DNA of 33,914 nt from Gammaproteobacteria bacterium (lineage in GTDB: Bacteria > Pseudomonadota > Gammaproteobacteria > Steroidobacterales > Steroidobacteraceae), in assembly GCA_019247195.1 (NCBI GenBank), contig JAFAPI010000110.1, forward strand, positions 1 through 33,914. The letters are read 5' to 3'. The notes under the pieces were generated by a model. The model was given only the letters and a program-made list of their open reading frames with translations. It made no database searches and had not been told where the DNA came from. This document shows, piece by piece, positions 16,674-24,960 of this stretch (its first letter is position 1; every line of letters begins with the position of its first letter). A program made the position numbers and the translations under genes.

Positions 16674-17969
16674 TCAGCGGGACGCCGGGGGAAGGGGACG
16701 CGCTCCGGAGTCCGGACCCACCACGACTTGCGAGGCGCGCGTGGCGTCCGCATCCGGGATGAAGAGTTTGGCGATCGCCAGGGCCAGGCTATAGGGCTCC
16801 GGGTCATTGCGGTTCGTCAGCACGATGACGGTGAAGTGATGTCGGGGGTAGCGGATGATCACATTGCGAAACCCGAGGGTCTCGCCCGAGTGCCACACCG
16901 TCTGCCCTGTCAAGCGCCAGCCAAATCCATAGGCGACGTTGGGGTCGTCGGTGGCGGTGGCCGCCGACATCGCGAGCTGCAGCGATCCTCGGTCCAGCGG
17001 CCCGCCCCCATAGAGCGCCGCGTCCCATTTGGCGAGGTCCTCGACCGAGGAGTAGACGCCGCCGTCCCCCAGCACGGCGCTGGTCAGGCTCTGATCGGTG
17101 CGCTGCCAGGAGGTCCCGCCCTCGGCGCTGCGCACCTGGCTGTAACCGTAGGCACGGTTGCCGACTACCGATCTGCCGGCTTCGTAGGCCACCGAGCCCC
17201 GCATGCCGAGGGGAATGAAGAGACGCGTACGCAGGAAGCTCGCGAAGTCGGTTCCGGAGGCACGCGCGACGATGAGCGACAGCAGCGAGTAGCCCGTGTC
17301 ACTGTAGCGGTACCGGGTGCCGGGCTCGAAATAGGTGTGCGGCTGGGCCTCGAGCAGGTGCAGGACGTCGCTGTCGTGCAAGGGCCGCGAGGTGCCTGGG
17401 GGGATGAGATCCTCATAGTCGATCAGCCCGCCCGTATGACTGAGGAGCTGGCGGATCGTCACGCGATCGACCGCGGCGGGGAGACTGGGAAGCCACCTGC
17501 GCACCGGATCGTCCAGCGACAGGCGATGCTCCGCGGCCAGCATCAGAATCGCGGCCGCGGTGAACTGCTTGGTCATCGAGGCCAGACGGTAGTTCGTGGC
17601 GGGCGAGGCACGGACGTGGCGCTCCAGGTCGGCGAGCCCATAGGCACGACGGAACACGGCCCGGCCCTGCCGCAGCACGAGCACCGAGGCGCCCGGAACT
17701 TCGCCCTGATACGGGTGCATGAGTGCATCGATCGCCCGGGCGGTGCTCGGCTCCGCGCCCAAAGCGGCCGGGCCCAGCAGCACACACAGGATGCCGATCG
17801 TGACACGCGACCGCGGGGCCAGCCGTCGCGCGGTGCGCGCGGCCGAAGACGGGCCCTGCGCCGTGGCGGGCTGCACGCCGACGCCGCCTGCGGCGGCTGA
17901 TTTACCGGCCGCCACCCGCTCGCTACGCTGCACGTCGTGACGACGTGGCCGTAAGGCCGGACGTTCCAC
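16674..17969 (-). CDS. Serine hydrolase of the beta-lactamase/class C (S12) family
   Basis: A protein of up to 431 residues. The exact start is uncertain: a hydrophobic signal-like stretch (VTIGILCVLLGPAALGA) lies at about residues 56-72, so a downstream GTG such as the one at about residue 32 may be the true start. The catalytic motifs of the penicillin-binding/beta-lactamase fold are present: S131-M-T-K134 (SxxK), Y222-S-D224 in the place of YxN, and H360-S-G362 in the place of KTG. HSG is typical of esterase/peptidase members (EstB, D-aminopeptidase-like) rather than true AmpC enzymes. LLSHTGGL and DGGVYSSVEDLAKW are family hallmarks. Likely exported; substrate could be a D-amino-acid peptide or ester. 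Antibiotic resistance should not be assumed. Confidence 0.88.
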   Translation of the reverse strand: MERPALRPRRHDVQRSERVAAGKSAAAGGVGVQPATAQGPSSAARTARRLAPRSRVTIGILCVLLGPAALGAEPSTARAIDALMHPYQGEVPGASVLVLRQGRAVFRRAYGLADLERHVRASPATNYRLASMTKQFTAAAILMLAAEHRLSLDDPVRRWLPSLPAAVDRVTIRQLLSHTGGLIDYEDLIPPGTSRPLHDSDVLHLLEAQPHTYFEPGTRYRYSDTGYSLLSLIVARASGTDFASFLRTRLFIPLGMRGSVAYEAGRSVVGNRAYGYSQVRSAEGGTSWQRTDQSLTSAVLGDGGVYSSVEDLAKWDAALYGGGPLDRGSLQLAMSAATATDDPNVAYGFGWRLTGQTVWHSGETLGFRNVIIRYPRHHFTVIVLTNRNDPEPYSLALAIAKLFIPDADATRASQVVVGPDSGARPLPPASR

Positions 17970-18018
17970 CGCGCCCCCTGCTCCTCTGACCTGTCCGGGA
18001 TACTAGCGAAAGGCCCCG

Positions 18019-19112
18019 ATGGCATCGAAGCGCGCAGCCAGTCCGGGTGTGGGTCCACCCATCGAGCCGATGCTGGCCAAGCTCGAAGACGAGCTGCCGC
18101 ACGGCGCTTACCTCTATGAGCCCAAGTGGGACGGATTCCGGGCGCTGGTGTTCCGCGGCGCCGACGACCTCTATATCCAGAGCCGCGATGCGCGCCCCCT
18201 CGATCGCTATTTCCCCGAGCTGCACGCGGCACTCCTCGAGCGATTGCCCGCGGGCTGCGTCCTCGACGGGGAGATCGTGATCGCCACCGACCGCGGCCTG
18301 GACTTTGATGCGCTGCAGCTGCGCCTGCACCCCGCCGAGTCGCGCGTCGAGAAGCTTGCGCGCGAGACTCCTTCCGCATTTGTGGCCTTCGACCTGCTCG
18401 CCCTGCGGGACCGCAGTCTCATGGACGTGCCTCAGTCCGAGCGTCGCGCGGCCCTGGAGAAGCTGCTCGCGAAGGCGCGAACGCCGCTGTATCTGACGCC
18501 CGCCACCCGCGAGCGGCCGCTCGCACTGGACTGGCTGCACCGTTTCGAGGGCGCAGGGCTCGATGGCGTGATCGCCAAACCGGCAGCCGGGGTGTACCAG
18601 CCGGGCAAGCGCGCGATGATCAAGGTGAAGCACGCACGGCCGAGTGCGTGGTGGCCGGGTTTCGCTGGTATCGCAAGGCCCAGGCCGCCGTGGGCTCGCT
18701 GCTGCTCGGCCTCTACGACGCCGCGGGCGTGTTGCAGCACGTCGGCGTCACCTCCTCCTTCACCCTGGCGATGCGCGAACAGCTGGTGAAGGAGCTCGCG
18801 CCGCTGCGCCGTGACGCGATGCGTGAGCACCCCTGGCGCGAGTGGGCCGGGGCGGCCGCCGGGTCGAGCCGCATGCCCGGCGCCCACAGCCGCTGGAGCG
18901 CCGGCAAGGACCTGTCCTGGGAGCCGTTGCGCATCGAGCGGGTGTGCGAGGTGAAGTACGACCACATGCAGGGGGACCGTTTCCGGCATGCGGCCATCTT
19001 CCTGCGCTGGCGCGCAGACAAGCAGCCGCGGGACTGCCGTTACGACCAGCTGGCGGTCACCCGTCCCTACGAGCTCGAACGGATCTTCTCATCGGGGTCG
19101 AGCGCCTCCTGA
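18019..19112 (+). pseudogene. ligC/ligD-like: LigD/LigC-type ATP-dependent DNA ligase, frameshifted
   Basis: The 5' frame (from ATG 18019) has nucleotidyltransferase motif I, EPKWDGFRALV with adenylated Lys36, then VLDGEIVIA, VAFDLLALRDRSLMDVP, GLDGVIAKPAAGVYQPGKR and IKVKHAR. This frame then goes out of phase at 18640-18641. The OB-fold domain continues from 18648 in another frame: VVAGFRWYRKAQAAVGSLLLGLYD, ERVCEVKYDHMQGDRFRHAAIFLRWR, ending YELERIFSSGSSAS*. One base is missing just after CGG (18637-18639). Together it would give about 364 residues, normal for a stand-alone ligase of the end-joining type. The 3' end overlaps the convergent LigD polymerase gene by 46 nt. This could be a true recent loss or an assembly error. 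Confidence 0.87.
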
Positions 19113-20305
19113 GCCGGTCGCAGCGCGGCGGGGACGTGCTCGAGGTTGATGCGGATGCGCGTCCAGGTCGTGTAGCGCCCGCGCATCGCGTCCACCAGCA
19201 CGTCGGCGGGCTCGAGGTGCGCCGCCGCCTGCGGGTGGCGCGCCTTCCAGCGCTCGAGCCCCGCGAGCGCGTCGGACTTGCGTCGCGCTCGCCCGACCTC
19301 GACGAGCGGCCGGCGTCGCTTGGAAGGCTGCACCCGGCGCGGCTCCGTCGCCTGCTTGCGGTAATGCGGGGGCCAAGGCGCATCCCCCAGCCCCTGCCGC
19401 TCGAAGAGCTCGAGCAGTCCCTCGAGTGATCCGGCGTGCCGGTCGATCGGCGCGTGTGGGTCACCCAGTCTCTCGAAGCGCGGTGGAACTGTGCGCAGGG
19501 TGAAGGCCGCGGGATCGCAGTCCGGTACCTCCTCCCAGGCGAGCGGCGTCGACACTCGCGCATCGGGCGTGGGCCGTACCGAGTACGCCGATGCGACCGT
19601 GCGGTCCTTGGCGTTCTGGTTGTAGTCCACGAAGACGCCATGGCGCTCTTCCTTCCACCAGGCGCTGGTGGCCAGCTGCGGCGCGCGCCGCTCAATCTCG
19701 CGCGCGAGTGCCAGCGCGGCGCGGCGCACCGCGTCGAAATCCCAGCGTCGCTCGAGGCGCACGCAGACGTGCATGCCGCGCGAGCCAGAGGTCTTGGGCC
19801 AGCCGACCAGCTTGAAATCCTGGAGCACCTCGCCGGCCAGGACGGCCACCTGCAACACCTGAGCCCAGGACACGCCGGGCACCGGATCGAGGTCGATGCG
19901 CAGCTCATCCGGGTGCTCCAGGTCCTCCGCGCGCACCGGGTGGGGATGCAGCTCCAGGCAGCCGAGGTTGGCGAGCCAGGCCAGGCCCGCGGCATCGCGC
20001 GGCACCACCTCCTCGGCCGCGCGACCGGAGGGGAAACGCAGCTGCGCCACCTCGAGCCAGCGGGGGCGGCTCGCAGGGGCCCGCTTCTGGTAGAAGTGTT
20101 CACCCTGAATCCCATCCGGATAGCGCACCAGCATGTTGGGTCGGCCCCCGGCGCCGCGCAGCGCGCCCTCGGCGACGCTCAGGTAGTAGCGCACCAGGTC
20201 GCGCTTGCGGTAGCCGGCCTGCGGGAACAGGACCTTGTCCGGGTTGGAGATCGTCAGCTGACGTCCGGCGACCTCGATGACTTCAGCGGGAGAACGTGTG
20301 GGCAC
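19067..20305 (-). CDS. ligD: LigD-type DNA polymerase/primase (PolDom) of end joining
   Basis: A 412-residue stand-alone polymerase domain of the archaeo-eukaryotic primase superfamily. It starts at a GTG (20305-20303) without an obvious Shine-Dalgarno, but the following VAGRQLTISNPDKVLFPQAGYRKRDLVRYYL is the family N-terminus. Catalytic acidic residues lie in ELRIDLDPVPG (D138, D140), the nucleotide-binding loop is KTSGSRGMHV (171-180), and VFVDYNQNAKDRTVASAYS carries the third Asp. The C-terminal extension of about 110 basic residues (RKRRRP-type) differs from the core and may contact DNA. Family members fill gaps and add ribonucleotides at double-strand breaks with Ku and a ligase. The ligase is the frameshifted convergent neighbour; Ku is not in the window. 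Confidence 0.9.
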   Translation of the reverse strand: MPTRSPAEVIEVAGRQLTISNPDKVLFPQAGYRKRDLVRYYLSVAEGALRGAGGRPNMLVRYPDGIQGEHFYQKRAPASRPRWLEVAQLRFPSGRAAEEVVPRDAAGLAWLANLGCLELHPHPVRAEDLEHPDELRIDLDPVPGVSWAQVLQVAVLAGEVLQDFKLVGWPKTSGSRGMHVCVRLERRWDFDAVRRAALALAREIERRAPQLATSAWWKEERHGVFVDYNQNAKDRTVASAYSVRPTPDARVSTPLAWEEVPDCDPAAFTLRTVPPRFERLGDPHAPIDRHAGSLEGLLELFERQGLGDAPWPPHYRKQATEPRRVQPSKRRRPLVEVGRARRKSDALAGLERWKARHPQAAAHLEPADVLVDAMRGRYTTWTRIRINLEHVPAALRPAQEALDPDEKIRSSS

Positions 20306-20342
20306 GGGTGGGCAGAGGCAGAGGATGGGAGCACTCTAGCAT

Positions 20343-20358
20343 CGGCGCAGCAGCGCCG
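20343..20358 (-). terminator. Small hairpin after the glycosyltransferase gene
   Basis: CGGCGC and GCGCCG pair perfectly around AGCA, 14 bp beyond the glycosyltransferase stop on the minus strand and ahead of the LigD polymerase start. It lacks a T-run, so it is at most a weak terminator. Confidence 0.4.
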
Positions 20359-20371
20359 GTCGGCCCGTGGC

Positions 20372-21298
20372 TTACGGCAGCGCCGGCTGACGGGCACGGT
20401 TCGCGGCGGACGCCGTGGACTGCCCGGCCACCGGCATCGTCCGGGCGCAGCGCAGATAGATCCATGCGCCGCGCAGCTCGTTGAGGAATCGCCGGCGCCC
20501 GGCGCGCGAGCGCAGGTAGAGGTGCCACCACCACTTGCGCAGCATGAAGAGCCGCGTGGCGCGACGCATCAGATGCTTGGCGTAGAAGGCGCCGCGGCCG
20601 ACGTCGTAACCCGTATCGGTCGCCCGCGCGGCGGCGGCGCTGCGGCGTCCGTGGTGATGCCGCACGAGGAGGTGCGGCAGGTACGCCCCGCGGAAGCCCG
20701 CCCAAGACGCGCGGAAGACCAGGTCCGTGTCCTCGCCGGCGCACGTCGCGGCGCCCGCACCCAGGGCGACGTCGAAGGGTCCGATCACCTCCAGTGTCTT
20801 GCGGCGGAAGGCCATGTTCGCGCCGCAGATGGCACCGGCGGGAACGAACGAGCCGGGGGCATAAGCGGCGGGCGTCGTGGAGGTGCGCAGCGACACCGGC
20901 CGATCGCCGGGATCGTGCAGGATCAGCCGGCCGCCGCAGTAGTCCAGGTCCCCGGGCGCAAACGCCACGAGAAGGTCGTCCAGGAACGAGCCGACCGGAT
21001 AGCAGTCATCATCCGTGAACGCCACGATCTCGCCCACCGCGAGCGTCAGGCCCTGATTGCGGGCCCGAGAGACGCCTTGGATGGGCTCGGAGGTCACCTC
21101 CACCCGGACGGCCGGTGTCGACTGCAGGGACTGCAGCCAGGGCAAGGTCCCATCGCTCGAGCCGTTGTCGACCACCACCAGCTGCCAGGGTTCGCGGCAG
21201 CGCAGCCGCAGAATGCAGTCCAGGGTGGCGCGCAGCTGCGCCAGCCGATCGCGGGTACAGACGATGAGCGTGAGGCGCTGGTGTGCCTGGGCTGTCAT
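20372..21298 (-). CDS. Family 2 glycosyltransferase
   Basis: A 308-residue GT-A-fold enzyme. The N-terminus LTLIVCTRDRLAQLRATLDCIL is the nucleotide-binding strand, LVVVDNGSSDGT follows, and the DxD metal motif is in IVAFTDDDCYPV (residues about 95-105). GAICGANMAFRR and AGEDTDLVFRASWAGF supply the catalytic-base ED region. The last 80 residues are arginine-rich with a Trp cluster (RKWWWHLYLRSRAGRRRF), perhaps membrane-associating. It should transfer a sugar from a nucleotide sugar to a glycan or lipid acceptor that cannot be predicted. It is divergent from the GMC gene across 120 bp and stands alone, without a polysaccharide cluster around it. Confidence 0.9.
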   Translation of the reverse strand: MTAQAHQRLTLIVCTRDRLAQLRATLDCILRLRCREPWQLVVVDNGSSDGTLPWLQSLQSTPAVRVEVTSEPIQGVSRARNQGLTLAVGEIVAFTDDDCYPVGSFLDDLLVAFAPGDLDYCGGRLILHDPGDRPVSLRTSTTPAAYAPGSFVPAGAICGANMAFRRKTLEVIGPFDVALGAGAATCAGEDTDLVFRASWAGFRGAYLPHLLVRHHHGRRSAAAARATDTGYDVGRGAFYAKHLMRRATRLFMLRKWWWHLYLRSRAGRRRFLNELRGAWIYLRCARTMPVAGQSTASAANRARQPALP

Positions 21299-21316
21299 GG
21301 CCAGCTGAGAGCGTTG

Positions 21317-21347
21317 TTGTTCTTCACACGCTGATCGGCATTATGCG
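21317..21347 (+). promoter_or_regulatory. Candidate promoter of the GMC gene with an operator half-site
   Basis: TTGTTC (21317-21322) and CATTAT (21339-21344) are separated by 16 bp and could be -35/-10 boxes for the GMC gene that starts at 21419. The -10 overlaps ATTATGCG (21340-21347), identical to 8 of the 10 bases of each arm of the palindrome at 24884-24905. The right arm is not conserved, so binding here would be to a half-site. Confidence 0.4.
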
Positions 21348-21418
21348 GCCTGCGGGCGGCACTGACCATCGCGGCGCGCGCGGCAGGCAAAGGAGCGCCG
21401 GCGCACGGCAGGTCCCTT

Positions 21419-23041
21419 ATGACGTATCGTCGCCGGGCACACCAGCGGCCCACATCCATGCGCACACCTGAGTACGACTACGTCATCATCGGGGCCGGTT
21501 CGGCGGGTTGTGTACTCGCCGCCCGGTTGTCGGCGCGCACCGGAGTGCGGGTGCTCCTGCTCGAGGCCGGCGGCCGGGACCGCAATCCCTTCATTCACAT
21601 GCCGGCGGGATTGGCCCGCCTGGTCGGCAACCGCCGCCTCGACTGGCGGTATCACACCGAGCCTGAGCCCGAGCTCGAGCAACGGCGCCTGTACTGGCCG
21701 CGCGGCCGGGTGCTCGGCGGCAGCAGCTCGATCAACGCGATGTGCTATGTGCGCGGTCACCCGCTCGACTACGACGAGTGGGGAGCGGCGACCTCGGGCG
21801 CCTGGCGCTTCGCCGCGGTCCTGCCGTACTTCCTCAAGGCGGAGGACCAGGCCCGGGGCGCGAGCAGGTGGCACGGCGTCGGCGGTCCCTTGGCCGTTAC
21901 CGACCTGCGTTATCGCAATCCCCTGAGCGCGGTGTTTCTCGAGGCGGCCACCGCGTGCGGGCTCGCCCTCAACGATGATTTCAACGGGCCTCGCCAGGCA
22001 GGGGTTGGTTTCTACCAGGTCACGCAGCGCAACGGCCGCCGCTGCAGCGCTGCGAGCGGTTATCTTCGCCCCGCCCTGTCCCGAGCCAGCCTCACCGTCC
22101 GCACCGACTGCCTGGTCGAGCGCATCGTGTTCCAGGCGTCCCGTGCCACTGCGGTGCAGTACCTCGAGCAGGGCACGCGCACCCGTGCGCGCGCCACCCG
22201 CGAGGTTCTGCTGGCTGCCGGGGCGATCGGCTCGCCGCAGTTGTTACTGCGCTCAGGCGTGGGGCCGGCCGATGAGCTGCGCGCGCTCGATATCCCGGTC
22301 GTTGCTGACCTGGCGGAGGTGGGGGCCAACCTCCAGGATCACCTCGATTTCTGCACCCTGTACCAGAGCCGCGTTCCGGTCACCTACGACTTCAATCGCT
22401 GGCAGGAGCTGGCCGTCCTGCTGCGCTACCGCCTGACCCGCTCAGGGCCGGGGGCGAGCAACATCGCCGAGGCCGGGGGATTTCTCTCCAGTACCCGCGC
22501 GAGCGATGCGCGACCGGACATCCAGCTGCATTTCGTTCCGGCCCAGCTCGATGATCACGGCCGCAACCGCCTGCCCGGCCACGGTTTCACGCTGCATGCC
22601 TGCGTGCTGCGTCCCGGCAGTCGCGGCCGGGTGCGGCTGCGCTCGGCGCGCGCCGAGGATCCGCCGCGCATCGAGCCGCGCTACCTCAGCGATCCGCGTG
22701 ACCTGCCCGTGCTGCTGGAGGGTATCCGGCGCTCGCGCGAGATCATCCACGCGCCTCCCTTCGCCGCTTTTCGCGGGGCGGAGGTCTTTCCGGGCGGAGA
22801 TGTCCGGAGCGATGAGGAGCTGACTCGGGTCGTCCGGCGCAAGGCCGAGACTCTGTACCATCCGGCCGGCACCTGCCGCATGGGGAGCGATGCGCGCTCG
22901 GTGGTGGACGAGGCACTGCGTGTGCGGGGCGTCAGCGCGCTGCGCGTCATCGATGCCTCGGTCATGCCGCGCCTGATCGGCGGTAACACGCATGCGCCGA
23001 CGACGATGATTGCCGAGAAGGCGGCGGACCTGCTCCCCTGA
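21419..23041 (+). CDS. GMC oxidoreductase, choline-dehydrogenase-like
   Basis: A 540-residue FAD enzyme. ATG 21419 is preceded by AGGT at 6 nt; the ATG at 21458 (MRTPEYDYVIIG) is an alternative start. The FAD Rossmann loop GAGSAG is at residues 25-30, and the GMC signature GRVLGGSSSINAMCYVRGH lies at about 98-116. The C-terminal catalytic motif HPAGTCRMG has His481, and GGNTHAPTTMIAEKAADLL carries His525. Family members oxidise alcohols such as choline to aldehydes with electron transfer to the respiratory chain. The second catalytic position is Asn in many BetA enzymes (NAPT), here His (HAPT), so the substrate may not be choline. Together with a BetI-like regulator and a betaine-type dioxygenase next door, the likely substrate is a quaternary-amine alcohol. 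Confidence 0.9.
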   Translation: MTYRRRAHQRPTSMRTPEYDYVIIGAGSAGCVLAARLSARTGVRVLLLEAGGRDRNPFIHMPAGLARLVGNRRLDWRYHTEPEPELEQRRLYWPRGRVLGGSSSINAMCYVRGHPLDYDEWGAATSGAWRFAAVLPYFLKAEDQARGASRWHGVGGPLAVTDLRYRNPLSAVFLEAATACGLALNDDFNGPRQAGVGFYQVTQRNGRRCSAASGYLRPALSRASLTVRTDCLVERIVFQASRATAVQYLEQGTRTRARATREVLLAAGAIGSPQLLLRSGVGPADELRALDIPVVADLAEVGANLQDHLDFCTLYQSRVPVTYDFNRWQELAVLLRYRLTRSGPGASNIAEAGGFLSSTRASDARPDIQLHFVPAQLDDHGRNRLPGHGFTLHACVLRPGSRGRVRLRSARAEDPPRIEPRYLSDPRDLPVLLEGIRRSREIIHAPPFAAFRGAEVFPGGDVRSDEELTRVVRRKAETLYHPAGTCRMGSDARSVVDEALRVRGVSALRVIDASVMPRLIGGNTHAPTTMIAEKAADLLP

Positions 23042-23053
23042 TCTGCGGCGCCT

Positions 23054-23737
23054 TCAGGGGGCCACTATCCGCGCGTGACGGCGTGCCGTGACCGGCGACT
23101 GCACGCGCAATCCCCGCAGGGAGCCGGACGCAAGCGCCTGCACCCAGTCATCGCACAGGGCCACCGCCGTCGCGGCGTCGAAGCTGCGCGGATTGAGGCT
23201 GAGCTCCACCCACAGTCCGTCCATGAGCGCCGACAAACCAATGGCGGCGGCTTCGACGCGCAAGCCCTGCGCGTTGGGAAGGCCGGCCAGCAGGCGCTCG
23301 AGGGTGGCGCGGGCGCGCCCATAGGTGCGCTCGCGCACCGCGCGCATCGTCTTCGAGTGCGGCACCAGACTCCAGAACACGAGCCAGATGCGGAATACCG
23401 CCGGATCGATGGCTTCGGGTGTGAAGGAGCCGGTGAAATACCTATGCAGACGTTCGTATGGGTCGGCGCCCGCGGCAAAGGCGTGCTCGCTGTTCTGGGT
23501 CAGCAGCCGCATCGCGAGCGCTTCGTAGGCCTCGGCGAGCAGCGCGTCGATGCCGGAGAAGTGATGGGTGATCAGGCCCATCGACACGCCGGCCTCGGCA
23601 CTGATGCGCCGTACCGACACGCCGTCGTGTCCATGCTTCTTCAGGCAGGCGAGCGTCGCGGCGATGAGCTCATCGCGGCGCAGCTCGGGCGCCTCGCGCC
23701 GAAACTTCGGCCCGCCGACGGCGCTAGACGGCTTCAC
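23054..23737 (-). CDS. TetR family regulator, BetI-like
   Basis: A 227-residue repressor-type protein, starting at a GTG (23737-23735) that overlaps the dioxygenase stop by 14 nt, which means translational coupling. The DNA-binding domain is residues about 20-65: RRDELIAATLACLKKHGHDGVSVRRISAEAGVSMGLITHHF, very close to the BetI pattern (HG...V...I...AGVS.G.I.HHF). The ligand domain has WLVFWSLVPHSKTMRAVRERTY and GLSALMDGLWVELSLNP, the conserved BetI core. BetI proteins respond to choline and repress betaine genes. The perfect palindrome 24 bp upstream of the dioxygenase start is the obvious candidate operator, giving autoregulation of this two-gene operon. Its stop is 12 bp from the GMC stop, on the opposite strand. 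Confidence 0.9.
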   Translation of the reverse strand: MKPSSAVGGPKFRREAPELRRDELIAATLACLKKHGHDGVSVRRISAEAGVSMGLITHHFSGIDALLAEAYEALAMRLLTQNSEHAFAAGADPYERLHRYFTGSFTPEAIDPAVFRIWLVFWSLVPHSKTMRAVRERTYGRARATLERLLAGLPNAQGLRVEAAAIGLSALMDGLWVELSLNPRSFDAATAVALCDDWVQALASGSLRGLRVQSPVTARRHARIVAP

Positions 23738-24860
23738 CGGCGGCCAGGCGCAGGAAGCGCAGCCGGCTCTCCACGTCCTCCTTGTTCAGATAGACGCCAG
23801 CGAGGCGCCGGTAGCCGGTATAGGCATCCCGCGCGTGCAGCACCCGCCAGTTGTCAAAGAGCAGCACCGAGCCGGGCAGCAGCCGCCGCCGGTGCTGCAG
23901 CGTGACGTCGTTGCAGAGGCGGTTGAAGGTGGCGAGGGCACGGTAGAACGCCCGCTGCCGCTCGGGCGGGAGGATGAACGGGGCCCGGTCGTAGTTGTTG
24001 TAGCTGACCTGGATCAGCGTCCCCGAGTCATCCAGACGGAACAGCGGACGTCGCGCCATGAGATGGATGCCGCGGCTCGCGTCGATGTACTGCCCCGGAA
24101 TCGCCACCTCGGTCAGGATGCGAAAATCCTCGGGAGCCTCGCGCTGCATGAGCTCGGCGATCCGGAAGCCATCGAGCAGCACGTTCTCCCCGCCGGTGCA
24201 CTCGGCGGCCAGGCAATGGAACATCTGATACCCCGGCGCATCGAGGCTGTACGTGCCATCGGTGTGCGGCCCGATCGCGAGACTGGTGTAGGCGGTGTCC
24301 TTGTGCTCCATGTTGGCGGTGAAATCCCAGTAGCCGCCGAAGATGGTCACGCGCGTGTAGGCGATGCGTGCCGCCACCGCCTGCGTCGCCTCCGGTGTGC
24401 CCGGCACTCCCTCCACGAAGCAGAAGCCGAGGGAGGCCACCTGCTCGAGGAACTCCTTGACCGCCGCCTCCTCGTGCATGAAGGCTTGGTAAGGCACCGC
24501 CGGCAAACGCGCCGCCAGCTCATCGCGGTTCCAGGTGCGTCGCGCCACGGGCAGGACGTCGGGGTTTGGCCGCAGCAGCGAGAGGAAGCCGGCATCGAAG
24601 CGGCTGACCAGATCCCCTTCCGCCCAGTCGATGCGCAGGGCCTGACCCTCGTTCTCGAGCGCCACCGCGCGTGCGCGAATGTCGGCCGGGATGCTGAAGG
24701 TGTCGACCAGGCGCTGGCGGGTCTCGGGATGCTGACTCTGCGCGTCCTGACAATTGTCCCGCAGCCAAACGAGTGGCAGCACCGTCGGCGCACGGCCGTC
24801 CTTGAATTGGAGCTCGACGTCCGCGCCGCGGACGCGGGCCTGCTGCAGGGGTACCATCAT
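23724..24860 (-). CDS. Gamma-butyrobetaine/trimethyllysine-type 2-oxoglutarate dioxygenase
   Basis: A 378-residue Fe(II)/2-oxoglutarate enzyme of the GBBH/TMLD (TauD-like) family. I start at the ATG at 24860 because GAGG lies 8 nt before it; the frame opening at 24911 would put the palindrome inside the coding region. N-terminal domain: VWLRDNC (Cys37), then HPETRQRLVDTFSIP. The three-Cys zinc cluster usual in gamma-butyrobetaine hydroxylase (C-x-C-x2-C) is reduced to a single Cys here. The catalytic domain has His199-x-Asp201 (GPHTDGTYS), the distal His342 (NWRVLHARDAYTG) and the 2-oxoglutarate Arg352 in YRRLAGVYLNKED. Family members hydroxylate trimethylammonium substrates such as trimethyllysine and gamma-butyrobetaine in carnitine metabolism. 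It overlaps the tetR gene and is presumably controlled by it. Confidence 0.9.
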   Translation of the reverse strand: MMVPLQQARVRGADVELQFKDGRAPTVLPLVWLRDNCQDAQSQHPETRQRLVDTFSIPADIRARAVALENEGQALRIDWAEGDLVSRFDAGFLSLLRPNPDVLPVARRTWNRDELAARLPAVPYQAFMHEEAAVKEFLEQVASLGFCFVEGVPGTPEATQAVAARIAYTRVTIFGGYWDFTANMEHKDTAYTSLAIGPHTDGTYSLDAPGYQMFHCLAAECTGGENVLLDGFRIAELMQREAPEDFRILTEVAIPGQYIDASRGIHLMARRPLFRLDDSGTLIQVSYNNYDRAPFILPPERQRAFYRALATFNRLCNDVTLQHRRRLLPGSVLLFDNWRVLHARDAYTGYRRLAGVYLNKEDVESRLRFLRLAAGEAV

Positions 24861-24883
24861 GTCGACATCCTCACCGGTGGGTC

Positions 24884-24905
24884 TTATTATGCGAGCGCAT
24901 AATAA
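24884..24905. promoter_or_regulatory. Perfect 22-bp palindrome, likely TetR operator
   Basis: Arms TTATTATGCG and CGCATAATAA flank AG with no mismatch. It lies 24 bp upstream of the dioxygenase start. On the minus strand it contains TATTAT (24904-24899), which with TTGCCG (24928-24923) 18 bp upstream forms a plausible promoter, so protein bound here would occlude RNA polymerase. It is strikingly AT-rich in a GC-rich setting. The cotranscribed TetR protein is the natural candidate ligand. Confidence 0.7.
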
Positions 24906-24960
24906 CGCCACATGGCCCGCCGCGGCAACCGCCTTGCCCCAGGGAAGCCGACTGCCCTCC

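Noticed and set aside
16590-17900. A 436-codon plus-strand frame opposite the beta-lactamase-fold gene
   Set aside because: The minus-strand frame has all three catalytic motifs; the plus frame is a shadow.
19436-21334. A 632-codon plus-strand open frame opposite the LigD polymerase and glycosyltransferase genes
   Set aside because: It spans two well-supported minus-strand genes, is rich in Arg/Gly/His typical of antisense frames in GC-rich DNA, and has no family resemblance.
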